Assembly: GCF_000757485.1 (NCBI RefSeq)
Contig: NZ_JPYO01000035.1
Location: 56,083-120,082, forward strand
Length of the DNA: 64,000 nt
DNA from: Achromobacter sp. RTa
GTDB lineage: Bacteria; Pseudomonadota; Gammaproteobacteria; Burkholderiales; Burkholderiaceae_B
Direction of reading: 5' to 3'
This document shows, piece after piece, positions 52,513-62,194 of the stretch. The number at the start of each line of letters is the position of its first letter. Position 1 is the first letter of the stretch. Both the position numbers and the translations under genes were made by a program. The notes beneath the pieces were generated by a model. It was not told the DNA's origin, searched no databases, and saw nothing but the letters and a program-made list of their open reading frames with translations.

Positions 52513-53436
52513 TCACCATACCGGGTCGTCCGAGCCCGGCGGCCGCAGGTGGCGGGCGAAGCGCTGCGACAGGAATTCCACGAAGGCCAGCGTCTTGGCC
52601 GGCAGGTTCAGCCGTTCCGGATACAGGGCGTGGATGTCGGCGGGCGGGGTGTGCCAGTCCGGCAACACGACGCGCAGGCGGCCGGCGCGCAAGTGGGCGG
52701 CCGTTTCCCATTCAGACCGCATGACGATCCCGTGCCCGTCCAAGGCCCATTCCAGCGCGCTCTGGCCGTCGTTGGAGCTGACCGGGCCGCGCACCTTGAC
52801 GGTTTCGGCGCGCAGCCCGGATTCCAGCCGCCAGGTGCCGTAGGCCACGTCGTTTTCGCGCACCACGATGCAGCGGTGGCGTTGCAGGTCGCCCGGGGCC
52901 CGCGGCTCGCCATAGGTATCGAGGTAGCGCGGCGACGCGCAAAGCAGCCGGCGGTTCGAGGCGATCTTGCGCGCGGTCAGCCGCGCGTCCGGCAGATCCC
53001 CGAAGCGCACCGCCACGTCGAAGCCTTCCTCGATCAGGTTGAGCGGCCTGTCGGTCAGCCGCATCTGCACTTCCACCTCGGGATATTGGCGCGCAAAGTC
53101 GGACACCGCGGGCACGATGTGCGCGCGCCCGAAGCCGAAGGTGGCGTTCAGCCGCAACAGGCCCTGGGGCTGGGCCCGGGCACTGGATACCGAGCGTTCC
53201 AGGGCTTCGAGGTCGGCCAGGATGCGCCCGCCTTCGGCCAGGTAGAGCTCGCCTTCCTGCGTGACGCTGACCCGGCGCGTGGTGCGGTTCAGCAGCCGCA
53301 CGCCCAGGCGTTGTTCCAGCTTGGCCAGCCGCGTGCTGACCGCGGGCGGCGTCAGGCCCAGCTCGCGCGCGGCGGCGGACAGATTGCCATGCTTGACCAC
53401 CAGGGAGAAGAAGGCCAGATCCGATAGGGCGTCCAT
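52513..53436 (-). CDS. LysR-family transcriptional regulator
   Basis: 307 aa. N-terminal winged HTH: LAFFSLVVKHGNLSAAARE, LTPPAVSTRLAKLEQRLGVR and LLNRTTRRVSVTQEGELYL. Effector domain about 90-300 of the DsdC/GcvA-like group (VQMRLTDRPLNLIEEGFDVA, LPDARLTARKIASNRRLLCAS). Divergent from the Bug/leuCD/hydrolase operon, with a palindromic site between; probably its activator. Ends 13 bp after the convergent Lrp-type gene. Confidence 0.93.
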   Translation of the reverse strand: MDALSDLAFFSLVVKHGNLSAAARELGLTPPAVSTRLAKLEQRLGVRLLNRTTRRVSVTQEGELYLAEGGRILADLEALERSVSSARAQPQGLLRLNATFGFGRAHIVPAVSDFARQYPEVEVQMRLTDRPLNLIEEGFDVAVRFGDLPDARLTARKIASNRRLLCASPRYLDTYGEPRAPGDLQRHRCIVVRENDVAYGTWRLESGLRAETVKVRGPVSSNDGQSALEWALDGHGIVMRSEWETAAHLRAGRLRVVLPDWHTPPADIHALYPERLNLPAKTLAFVEFLSQRFARHLRPPGSDDPVW

Positions 53437-53448
53437 GGGCTTATTTAT

Positions 53449-53459
53449 AAATCAGATTT
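53449..53459. promoter_or_regulatory. Candidate LysR-type operator
   Basis: Perfect palindrome AAATCAGATTT in the AT-rich divergent gap 53437-53564; a further inverted half CTGATT (53474-53479) pairs with AATCAG (53450-53455). The first follows the T-N11-A style of LysR binding sites, just 13 bp before the regulator start. Confidence 0.5.
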
Positions 53460-53564
53460 AATAAAGCTTTAGGCTGATTATTAATTATAAGAATCCAACA
53501 GGCCTATACACTGGACTCGCCAATATACAGAGCCGCGGAGCGCGGCCATACGAGGAGACCAGGA

Positions 53565-54548
53565 ATGAAGATCAACACCGCGGCCGGCGCCTTGTGCGCG
53601 GCCCTTGCCGCCGCAACCTGTTGGATCCAGCCGGCCGCCGCCGCCGGCGCCTTTCCCGAACGCGCGGTAACGCTCATCGTGCCGTTTGCGCCCGGCGGCA
53701 GCGTGGATATCGCCGCGCGCTTGATTTCCGATGCCTGGAGCCGGGCGCTGGGACAAAGCGTGGTCGTGGAGAACCGGGCCGGCGCCTCCGGCAATATCGG
53801 CATGGCCGCGGTGGCGCGCGCCGAGCCCAACGGCTATACGCTGGCGATCAACACCATGTCGCTGGCGATCAACCCCGCGCTTTTCCAGAGCATGCCGTTC
53901 GACACCAGGAAGGACCTGCGTTCGGTGGGCACGGTCGGGACGTCCCAGCACGTGCTGACGGTGACCAACGGCTTGCCGGTAGCCAATGTGAGCGAACTCC
54001 TGGCCTACGTGCGCGAGCGGCCGGCCAACGACCTGAGTTTCGGTTCGGCGGGCACGGGCAGCACGTTCCACATGGCCGCGGAGCTATTCAAGTCCGTGTC
54101 GCACACGCAGATCCTGCACGTGCCGTACAAGGGCGGCGGCCCCGCCATGCTCGACACCATCAGCGGGCAGGTGCAGATGAGCTTCCCGGTGCTTTCCGCG
54201 GCCAAGCCGCAAGTGGACGGCAAGAAGCTCCGCGCGCTGGGGGTGACCGGTACGAAGCGGTCGCCGCTGCTGCCCGACGTGCCCACCATCGCGGAATCCG
54301 GCCTGCCCGGCTATGAGTTCAATACCTGGTTCGTGATCAGCGCGCCCGCGGGCACGCCGCAGCCGGTGATCGACGTGCTGAACGCCAAGCTGGAGCAAGC
54401 CCTCCGTTCCCCCGAGCTCGCGCAGCGCATGGGCAAGGAAGGCTTCGACCCCCTGATCTCCACGCCGGACAAGACCGACGCCATGGTGGCCGAAGAAATG
54501 ACGCGCTGGGCCGGCATCGTCAAGGACGCCGGAATCCAGGCGAACTGA
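53565..54548 (+). CDS. Bug-family (TctC-like) periplasmic solute-binding protein
   Basis: 327 aa. Signal peptide to about residue 27. FPERAVTLIVPFAPGGSVDI is the Bug opening; VVVENRAGASGNIGMAAVARA, GTGSTFHMAAELFK, LHVPYKGGGPAMLDTISGQV and GVTGTKRSPLLPDVPTIAES follow. Such proteins bind carboxylates, often for tripartite tricarboxylate transporters; no TctA/TctB genes are adjacent. Shine-Dalgarno GAGGAGA. First gene of an operon with leuC/leuD paralogues, so the ligand is probably the acid they process. Confidence 0.93.
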   Translation: MKINTAAGALCAALAAATCWIQPAAAAGAFPERAVTLIVPFAPGGSVDIAARLISDAWSRALGQSVVVENRAGASGNIGMAAVARAEPNGYTLAINTMSLAINPALFQSMPFDTRKDLRSVGTVGTSQHVLTVTNGLPVANVSELLAYVRERPANDLSFGSAGTGSTFHMAAELFKSVSHTQILHVPYKGGGPAMLDTISGQVQMSFPVLSAAKPQVDGKKLRALGVTGTKRSPLLPDVPTIAESGLPGYEFNTWFVISAPAGTPQPVIDVLNAKLEQALRSPELAQRMGKEGFDPLISTPDKTDAMVAEEMTRWAGIVKDAGIQAN

Positions 54549-54566
54549 ATCTCGAGGACGCAAGAC

Positions 54567-55988
54567 ATGCCCGGCATGACGCTGTACGACAAACTGGTGG
54601 CCAGCCATGAAGTGGCCCGCATCGACGACGAGCACGTGCTGCTCTACGTCGACCTGCACATCATGAACGAATACACCAGCCCGCAGGCCTTCAGCGGCCT
54701 GGCGGCGCGCGGGCGCGCGGTGTTGCGTCCCGGGCAGCAGATGGCGGTGGTGGACCACATCATTCCTACCCATCCGGTGCCCGCAGCGCTGCGTGTGATC
54801 GCGGACGAGGCCTCTTCGCGGCAGGCGGTCAATCTCAAGCGCAATTGCGAAGCGCAGCGCATCGCGCTGTTCGACACGACCGATCCGCTGCAGGGCATCG
54901 AGCACGTGATCGCGCCCGAACACGGCATGGTGCTGCCGGGCATGGTGGTGCTGTGCGGCGACAGCCACACCACGACCTACGGCGCGCTGGGCGCGCTGGG
55001 TTTCGGCATCGGAACCTCCGAGGTCGAGCACATCCTGGCCACGCAGACGCTGGCCTACCGCGTTGCGCGCAACATGCGCATTCGCGTCGACGGGGCGTTG
55101 CCGCGCGGCGTCACGGCCAAAGACCTGGTCATTTGCGTGGTGCACCGCATAGGCGCGCAGGGCGCGCGCGGGCATGCCGTGGAATTCTGCGGCGAGGCAA
55201 TAGATGCGCTCTCGGCCGAGGCCCGCATGACCCTGTGCAACATGACGGTCGAGGCCGGCGCGCGCGCCGCGCTGATCGCGCCGGACGCCACCACCGACGC
55301 CTACGTCGCCGCGCACGCGCCGCAATTGCAGGGCGAGGCCCTGGCGCAGGCGCGTGCCTGCTGGGCCGGGTTGCGCTCGGACGACGATGCGGTCTTCGAT
55401 GCGGAACACGTGCTGGACGCCGCCTCGATCGCGCCGTTCGTCACCTGGGGCACGAGCCCCGACCAGGCCATGCCGATCGACGGCGTCGTGCCTGACCCGC
55501 GGGCCGAGCCCGACGCGCTGGCGCGCCTGGCGCTGGAGAAGGCGATGGACTACATCGGCCTGGCGCCCGGCACGCCGATCGCGGGCCTGCCGGTAGACCG
55601 GGTATTCATCGGATCCTGCACCAACGGGCGCATCGAGGACCTGCGAGCGGCCGCGAGCGTCGTGCGCGGGCGCAAGGTGGCCGCCGGCGTGCGGGCCATG
55701 GTGGTGCCGGGATCCGGAGCGGTGCGCGCCCAGGCCGAGGCCGAGGGCGTCGCGGCGCAACTGATCGAGGCGGGCTTCGAATGGCGCCAGCCGGGCTGTT
55801 CGATGTGCCTGGCCATGAACGACGACGTGCTGACGCCGGGCGAGCGGTGCGCGTCCACCACCAACCGCAATTTCGAAGGCAGGCAGGGCCGGGCGGGACG
55901 CACCCACCTGATGAGCCCGGCGATGGCCGCCGCCGCCGCGCTGGCGGGCCGCATCGTCGATGTCCGCGAATGGGAGCAGCAAGCATGA
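54567..55988 (+). CDS. leuC: Isopropylmalate isomerase large-subunit family (LeuC-like)
   Basis: 473 aa, aconitase-superfamily hydro-lyase. MTLYDKLVASHEVARIDDEH, CGDSHTTTYGALGALGFGIG, FIGSCTNGRIEDLRAAASVV and QPGCSMCLAMNDDVL supply the three cysteines for the 4Fe-4S cluster. VVDHIIPTHP replaces the DHNVPT wording usual in biosynthetic LeuC. leuA and leuB are absent and a LysR regulator, Bug protein and hydrolase surround it. So a paralogue acting on a related 2- or 3-substituted malate/maleate is likely. Confidence 0.85.
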   Translation: MPGMTLYDKLVASHEVARIDDEHVLLYVDLHIMNEYTSPQAFSGLAARGRAVLRPGQQMAVVDHIIPTHPVPAALRVIADEASSRQAVNLKRNCEAQRIALFDTTDPLQGIEHVIAPEHGMVLPGMVVLCGDSHTTTYGALGALGFGIGTSEVEHILATQTLAYRVARNMRIRVDGALPRGVTAKDLVICVVHRIGAQGARGHAVEFCGEAIDALSAEARMTLCNMTVEAGARAALIAPDATTDAYVAAHAPQLQGEALAQARACWAGLRSDDDAVFDAEHVLDAASIAPFVTWGTSPDQAMPIDGVVPDPRAEPDALARLALEKAMDYIGLAPGTPIAGLPVDRVFIGSCTNGRIEDLRAAASVVRGRKVAAGVRAMVVPGSGAVRAQAEAEGVAAQLIEAGFEWRQPGCSMCLAMNDDVLTPGERCASTTNRNFEGRQGRAGRTHLMSPAMAAAAALAGRIVDVREWEQQA

Positions 55989-56635
55989 ACCCGATGATGG
56001 AAGGCGTGGCCGCGCCCTTGCCCTTTTCCAATCTGGATACCGACCAGATCATGCCCAAGCAGTTCCTGCGCATCATCGACAAGTCGGGGCTGGACCGGGG
56101 GCTGCTGCATGACCTGCGCTTCGATGCCGATGGCGCGCCGCGGCCCGATTTCGTGTTGAACCAGCCCGCCTATGCCGGCGCGTCCATTTTTGTCGCGGGG
56201 CCGAACTTCGGTTGCGGCTCCAGCCGGGAGCATGCCGTGTGGGGCCTGCAGCAATTCGGCATCCGCGCGGTGATCGCGCCCAGCTTCGGCGAGATCTTCT
56301 ACTTCAACGCCGTGAACAACGGGCTGTTGCTGGTCAGCCTGGCGCCGGCCGAGGTCGACGCCTTGCTCGCCCGGGTGTCCAATAGGGCCACCAACCGCGT
56401 CGGCATCGATATCGCGGCGGGGCGGGTCAGCGCGGCGGACGGCTGGAGCGCGGGCTTTACCTTGCCCGAGCGTCATCGCCGGATGTACGCCCAGGGGCTG
56501 GACATGGTGGGGGCCTCGTTGCAGCGGCTGGACGAGGTCGAGCGCTTCGAGGCCGGGCATTGGGCGCGCCATCCGTGGATGAAGGACGTGGCGCGCCAGG
56601 TGCGCGACCGCCTGGACGCCGGCAGGGCCGGCTAG
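55985..56635 (+). CDS. leuD: Isopropylmalate isomerase small-subunit family (LeuD-like)
   Basis: 216 aa. Swivelling domain of the isomerase: PLPFSNLDTDQIMPKQFL, GPNFGCGSSREHAVWGL and APSFGEIFYFNAVNNGLLLV are canonical. I start at ATG 55985 (overlapping the large subunit by 4 bp); upstream frame is shadow. Length and motifs match LeuD, including the downstream HRRMYAQGLDMVGASLQ. Pairs with the large subunit; pathway uncertain as noted for that gene. Confidence 0.88.
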   Translation: MNPMMEGVAAPLPFSNLDTDQIMPKQFLRIIDKSGLDRGLLHDLRFDADGAPRPDFVLNQPAYAGASIFVAGPNFGCGSSREHAVWGLQQFGIRAVIAPSFGEIFYFNAVNNGLLLVSLAPAEVDALLARVSNRATNRVGIDIAAGRVSAADGWSAGFTLPERHRRMYAQGLDMVGASLQRLDEVERFEAGHWARHPWMKDVARQVRDRLDAGRAG

Positions 56636-56683
56636 CGTCCGTCCGCGCCACAACGAGCCTCGCGCAGGCTACAAGGGAGACCC

Positions 56684-57586
56684 ATGACCGATTTCTTCGA
56701 CCTTCCCGTGCGCCGCATCGCCGCCAACGGCATCCAGATCGCGGCGCGCATCGACGGTTCGGGCCCGCCCATGCTGTTGCTGCATGGGCATCCTCAGACC
56801 CACGCCATCTGGCATCGCGTGTGGCCGGAACTGACGCGGCACCGGACCTGCGTGGCGGCGGACCTGCGCGGCTATGGCGACAGCGACAAGCCGGCCGCCA
56901 CGGCGGACCACGCCGCGCATTCCAAGCGCGAAATGGCCGCCGACATGGTCGAGTTGATGAAGGCCCTGGGCCATTCGAGCTTCGAGGTCCTGGCGCACGA
57001 CCGGGGCGCGCGCGCCGCGCATCGGCTGGCGCTGGACCACGCATCCGCGGTCACCCGGATGATGCTGCTGGATATCGCGCCGACGCTGGACATGTACGAA
57101 GGCACGACGCGCGCCTTCGCCCAGGCCTATTTCCACTGGTTCTGGTTGATCCAGCCCGCGCCATTGCCGGAAACCATGATCGAGCGCGACCCCGTTTTCT
57201 ACCTGCGCTCGGTGATGGGCGGGCGGCCCGGCGGGCTGGCGCATTTTTCCGGCGCGGCGATGGCCGAGTACGAGCGGACCGCGCGGCTGCCCGGCTGGGC
57301 CACGGGCATCTGCGAGGACTACCGCGCTTCCGCCACGCTGGACCTGGAGCACGACCGCGCGAGCCGGGCCGCGTGCGCACGCGTGCGCCAGCCGCTGCGC
57401 GTGCTGTGGGGGGAAAAGGGCGCGGTGGGCAGGAATTTCGATGTGCTCGCCCTGTGGCGGGCGGTGGCGGACGAGGTGTCGGGCGGGCCGCTGCCCGGGG
57501 CGCATTACCTGGCGGAGGAATGCCCGGAGGCGCTGCTCGCCCAGGTCCGGGCATTCTTCGGATGGGGCGCCGGCACGGCCCGCTAG
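56684..57586 (+). CDS. Haloacetate dehalogenase-like alpha/beta hydrolase
   Basis: 300 aa. The characteristic residues of fluoroacetate/haloacetate dehalogenases all appear: nucleophile Asp106 in HDRGAR with Arg107 and Arg110, His151-Trp152 in YFHWFWLIQP (halide pocket), Tyr213 in CEDYRASATLD and base His274 in PGAHYLAEE. HGHPQTHAIWHRVW gives the oxyanion region. Actual use of halogenated acids is not proven; family members may be ester or lactone hydrolases. Same strand as leuCD, 48 bp downstream, with AAGGGAGA before the ATG. Confidence 0.85.
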   Translation: MTDFFDLPVRRIAANGIQIAARIDGSGPPMLLLHGHPQTHAIWHRVWPELTRHRTCVAADLRGYGDSDKPAATADHAAHSKREMAADMVELMKALGHSSFEVLAHDRGARAAHRLALDHASAVTRMMLLDIAPTLDMYEGTTRAFAQAYFHWFWLIQPAPLPETMIERDPVFYLRSVMGGRPGGLAHFSGAAMAEYERTARLPGWATGICEDYRASATLDLEHDRASRAACARVRQPLRVLWGEKGAVGRNFDVLALWRAVADEVSGGPLPGAHYLAEECPEALLAQVRAFFGWGAGTAR

Positions 57587-57673
57587 ACCTCAGGGGCGAG
57601 GGCTGTCAACCAAGCCAGGATGGGCAGTAGGGCCATCCAAAAAGGGACGCACCCTGGGTGTTAACCTTCGCCC

Positions 57674-57910
57674 ATGAATCGCTACATCGCCGACCTTTCC
57701 GAATTACCTGCCGCCGAAGACGCGCAACGCGCCTTCAAGGCCACGGATTCCCCTTGCGTCGCGGTCTGCTCCACGCTGTTCGACGACATCTGCCGCGGCT
57801 GCGGCCGGACGGCCATGGAAGTCGCCAACTGGGTCTTCATGACGGAAGAGGAAAAGCGCGAGGTCTGGGTGCGCATCAAGGCGCAGGGGTATCCCCGCCG
57901 CAACAACTGA
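57674..57910 (+). CDS. DUF1289 small cysteine protein
   Basis: 78 aa. SPCVAVCSTLFDDICRGCGRT contains four cysteines arranged C-x3-C-x7-C-x2-C, the DUF1289 pattern, followed by EVANWVFMTEEEKREVWVRI. Probably a small metal- or Fe-S-binding domain; function unknown. Stands alone between the hydrolase gene and a glycosyltransferase gene. Confidence 0.85.
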   Translation: MNRYIADLSELPAAEDAQRAFKATDSPCVAVCSTLFDDICRGCGRTAMEVANWVFMTEEEKREVWVRIKAQGYPRRNN

Positions 57911-58019
57911 GGCCTGAACGAGGCCGCTTCCCGCATGATCCGGGCCGGGCGCCCACGCCGTCTTGGGCGTGTCACATGGCGCGGGCTAAATCTAGCCATC
58001 GCCCACTTCCGGCTCCATC

Positions 58020-59111
58020 ATGCGCATCGTCCTGGTCACGGATGCCTGGCATCCGCAAGTCAACGGTGTCGTCCGCACCTGGACGACCATGCAACGGATC
58101 CTGGGTGAATGGGGGTACGAACTGATCGTGGTGAACCCCCAGGGCAGCCGGACCGTCCCGGCGCCGTCCGAGCCGGATTTGCGCCTTTGCCTGCAACCGG
58201 GCCGGCAACTGCGCCGCATACTGGGCGATACCGTGCCCGACGCGCTGCACATCGCCACCGAAGGCCCGCTGGGCCTGGCCGCGCGCCGCATGGCGCTGGC
58301 GCGGGGCTGGCGCTTCACCACCTCGTTCCACACCATGTTTCCCGACTACCTGCAGGCGCGCATGGGCATCCCGGCTGCCTTGCCCTGGCGTTACCTGCGC
58401 TGGTTCCACCGGCCGTCGCAGCGCGTGCTGGTGCCGACGCCCACAGTGCGCGACATCCTGGCGCGGCGTGGCCTGGCGAACCTGCAGGTCTGGTCGCGAG
58501 GGGTCGATCCCCGCAAATTCCAGCCCGGTCCCAGCACCGCATTCGAGGGCTTGCCCCGTCCGGTATTCCTGAGCGTCGGCCGGGTCGCGCGGGAGAAGAA
58601 CCTGGATGCCTTCCTGTCGCTGGACCTGCCGGGCAGCAAGGTGGTGGTGGGCGCAGGGCCGGACGAGGCGCGCCTGAAGAAGCGTTTCCCCCGCGCGGTC
58701 TTCACCGGCATGCAGCACGACGGCGCGCTGCCGGAACTGTATGGCGGAGCCGACGTATTCGTGTTTCCCAGCCTGACCGACACGTTCGGCCTCGTCATGC
58801 TGGAGGCCATGGCCTGCGGCACGCCGGTGGCGGCGTTCCGCAGCGAGGCGCCGCTGGCGGTGGTGGCCCAGGGCGTAACGGGCTTCCTGGACGAGGACCT
58901 TGCCCACGCCTGCCGCGCCGCGCTGTCGCTCGACCGCCACGCCGTGCGCGAACATGCGCTGACCCGCGGCTGGGATGCGGTTGCGTCCGACCTGCTGGCG
59001 GCGCTGGTGGCGCTGGACGGGACCGCCCGCGCCGCGGCGGATGCGGACGTGTCCTGCGTGCCGGAGGGAGCCTACTCGCTCGAGGCCGCCCGACGGGGAA
59101 ATGGCCGCTAG
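58020..59111 (+). CDS. GT4-family glycosyltransferase
   Basis: 363 aa. [20 protein letters not shown] is the opening of GT4 mannosyl/sulfoquinovosyl transferase-like enzymes; [64 protein letters not shown] and the donor-site E-x7-E in [22 protein letters not shown] follow. Resembles the MgtA/SqdX/PimB-like group that glycosylates lipids. Not near other glycan genes, so probably a glycolipid enzyme. Substrates unknown. Confidence 0.9.
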   Translation: MRIVLVTDAWHPQVNGVVRTWTTMQRILGEWGYELIVVNPQGSRTVPAPSEPDLRLCLQPGRQLRRILGDTVPDALHIATEGPLGLAARRMALARGWRFTTSFHTMFPDYLQARMGIPAALPWRYLRWFHRPSQRVLVPTPTVRDILARRGLANLQVWSRGVDPRKFQPGPSTAFEGLPRPVFLSVGRVAREKNLDAFLSLDLPGSKVVVGAGPDEARLKKRFPRAVFTGMQHDGALPELYGGADVFVFPSLTDTFGLVMLEAMACGTPVAAFRSEAPLAVVAQGVTGFLDEDLAHACRAALSLDRHAVREHALTRGWDAVASDLLAALVALDGTARAAADADVSCVPEGAYSLEAARRGNGR

Positions 59112-59149
59112 CGGGGCAGGGGTTTGCTGCCCGCCGGCCGGTTACCGGG

Positions 59150-59155
59150 TACAAT
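59150..59155 (+). promoter_or_regulatory. Candidate -10 of the ahcY operon
   Basis: TACAAT placed to start transcription at about 59162, immediately before the riboswitch. TTGCTG at 59124 is too far for a standard -35, so the -35 is unclear. Confidence 0.5.
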
Positions 59156-59164
59156 GCCCGGCAA

Positions 59165-59292
59165 TCCTGAGGAGCGTTGCGACGACCCTGCGGTTCCCGG
59201 CGGCACAGCCTGCTGGCGGAACCCGGCTCGCCAGGCTCAGGAATCCTTGTTCAAGCGGCGCGCCTTGCGCGGCGCTACAGCAACGGCGCTCA
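59165..59292 (+). promoter_or_regulatory. S-adenosylhomocysteine (SAH) riboswitch
   Basis: Conserved core GAGGAGCGTTGCGAC (59169-59183), P1 stem CCTGAG / CTCAGG (59166-59171 with 59236-59241), the CTCGCCAGGCTCAGGAA block (59227-59243) and the pseudoknot partner GCAACGGCGCTC (59280-59291) complementary to GGAGCGTTGC. This is the SAH aptamer known upstream of ahcY in beta- and gamma-proteobacteria. It senses the substrate of the gene it controls and turns expression on. About 107 nt separate it from the ahcY start. Confidence 0.92.
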
Positions 59293-59398
59293 CCTTTGTC
59301 GCATATGGCGGAAAAGGCGGGCACTCGACTGTCGTGGTGTTTTCGCGTTGTCCGGCCATCTTGCGCGCCGTTCGTATTTCACGTGGAGCCTACACACC

Positions 59399-60817
<1,419 letters not shown>

Positions 60818-60835
60818 TCGGTTGATAGCAAAATA

Positions 60836-60869
60836 GGAAAGTGCCGCGCCATGTCGGCGCGGGCTTTCC
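60836..60869 (+). terminator. Hairpin after ahcY
   Basis: GGAAAG...CCGCGCC / GGCGCGG...CTTTCC stem with a 4-nt loop, 19 bp after the ahcY stop. No T-run follows, so it may be a processing or stability element in the ahcY-metF transcript rather than a strong terminator. Confidence 0.45.
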
Positions 60870-60938
60870 GGTCCGCGGAGCTTCCCTCGCGCTCGCATTG
60901 CGGCGGCGGGGCCGACGGACCCAAACAGGAGGTCGAAC

Positions 60939-61274
60939 ATGGCATTGATACTCGTCTGGATCCTGAACGCGGTGGCCCTGCTGGCCGTCGCCTACCTGCT
61001 GCCCGGCATCACGGTGGCCAGTTTCGGATCGGCGCTCATCGCCGCGCTGGTGCTGGGCCTGGTGAACATGCTGGTCAAGCCGGTGCTGGTGCTGCTGACG
61101 CTGCCCATCACGATCGTCACGCTCGGTCTCTTCCTCATCGTCATCAACGCCTTGTTGTTCTGGTTCGTCGGCTCCGTGCTGAAGGGCTTCCAGGTCAACG
61201 GGTTCTGGTGGGCCGTGGGCGGTGCGATCCTGTACAGCATCATCTCGGGCCTGCTCACCAAGCTGATCCCCTAA
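60939..61274 (+). CDS. Phage-holin-family-4-type small membrane protein
   Basis: 111 aa, four hydrophobic helices separated by short loops: LILVWILNAVALLAVAYLLP, VLGLVNMLVKPVLVLLTLPI, FLIVINALLFWFVGSVLKGF and VNGFWWAVGGAILYSIISGL. The LVNMLVKPVL...LTLPITIVTLGLFLIVINA pattern is that of the YvlD/holin-4_2 family, which is not phage-specific. It sits between ahcY and metF and overlaps the metF start by one base, so it belongs to the SAH-controlled operon. Role unknown. Confidence 0.88.
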   Translation: MALILVWILNAVALLAVAYLLPGITVASFGSALIAALVLGLVNMLVKPVLVLLTLPITIVTLGLFLIVINALLFWFVGSVLKGFQVNGFWWAVGGAILYSIISGLLTKLIP

Positions 61275-62122
61275 TGTCTGACTCGACTACTCCCGCCTTC
61301 AGTCTGGAATTCTTCCCCCCGCGCGACCTGGCCGGCCAAGAACGGCTGGTGCGCGCGGCCAAGCAGATGCTGGCCATCCAGCCCAAGTACGTCAGCGTGA
61401 CGTTCGGCGCGGGCGGTTCCACGCGCGCCGGCACGGCCGACGCCGTGCGCACGCTGCGCAACCTGGGCTGCGATGCGGCGCCGCACCTCTCGTGCGTCGG
61501 CGCCACCCGCCAGGACTTGCGGGACATCCTCCAGGCCTACAAGAACGAAGGCGTGCGGCGCGTGGTCGCCCTGCGCGGCGACCTGCCCTCCGGCATGGGC
61601 GGCGACGCGGGCGAACTGCGCTACGCCAATGAACTGGTGTCGTTCATCCGCGAGGAAACGGGCGACTGGTTCCACATCGAAGTGGCCGCCTATCCCGAAA
61701 TGCATCCGCAGGCGGCCAATCCCTCGGCCGACCTGGATCATTTCGTGCGCAAGGTGAAGGCCGGCGCCAACGCCGCCATCACGCAGTACTTCTTCAACGC
61801 CGACGCCTACTTCGACTTCGTCGACCGGGCCCAGGCCAAGGGCGTGAACGTACCCATCGTGCCGGGCATCATGCCCATCACGAACCACACGCAGCTGCTG
61901 CGCTTTTCTGAGATGTGCGGCGCGGAAGTGCCGCGCTGGATCCGCCTGCGCCTGGCGGAGTTCGGCGACGACAAGGCTTCCATCCGCGCCTTTGGCGTGG
62001 ACGTGGTGACCGAGCTGTGCCAGACGCTGCTGGACAACGGCGCGCCGGGCGTGCATTTCTACACCTTGAACCACGCGGAAGCGCCGATGGCGGTGTGGAA
62101 GGAGCTGTCGCTGCAAGCGTAG
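61274..62122 (+). CDS. metF: 5,10-methylenetetrahydrofolate reductase
   Basis: 282-aa FAD enzyme producing 5-methyl-THF for methionine synthesis from the homocysteine released by AhcY. SLEFFPPRDLAGQERL, VSVTFGAGGSTRAGT, VALRGDLPSG, VAAYPEMHPQA, ITQYFFNADAYFDF and VPGIMPITNHTQLLRFS are family landmarks. ATG 61274 overlaps the stop of the small membrane gene; an earlier in-frame Met lies inside that gene. Confidence 0.97.
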   Translation: MSDSTTPAFSLEFFPPRDLAGQERLVRAAKQMLAIQPKYVSVTFGAGGSTRAGTADAVRTLRNLGCDAAPHLSCVGATRQDLRDILQAYKNEGVRRVVALRGDLPSGMGGDAGELRYANELVSFIREETGDWFHIEVAAYPEMHPQAANPSADLDHFVRKVKAGANAAITQYFFNADAYFDFVDRAQAKGVNVPIVPGIMPITNHTQLLRFSEMCGAEVPRWIRLRLAEFGDDKASIRAFGVDVVTELCQTLLDNGAPGVHFYTLNHAEAPMAVWKELSLQA

Positions 62123-62155
62123 CGGCGCCGCGCAGCATGCCGCCCTGGCGGCCGG

Positions 62156-62183
62156 GCCCACCCTTGCGGGTGGGCTTTTCTTT
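62156..62183. terminator. Intrinsic terminator of metF
   Basis: Perfect 8-bp stem GCCCACCC / GGGTGGGC with loop TTGC, then TTTTCTTT, between metF and the convergent Bug gene. Confidence 0.88.
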
Positions 62184-62194
62184 GGGCCTGCCGT

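Noticed and set aside
54567..56635. Ordinary leucine biosynthesis leuCD operon
   Set aside because: Not fully excluded, but leuA/leuB are absent and the flanking LysR, Bug and hydrolase genes point to a catabolic paralogue.
60939..61274. Prophage holin
   Set aside because: The family name is historical; no lysis, capsid or integrase genes are near and the gene is embedded between ahcY and metF.
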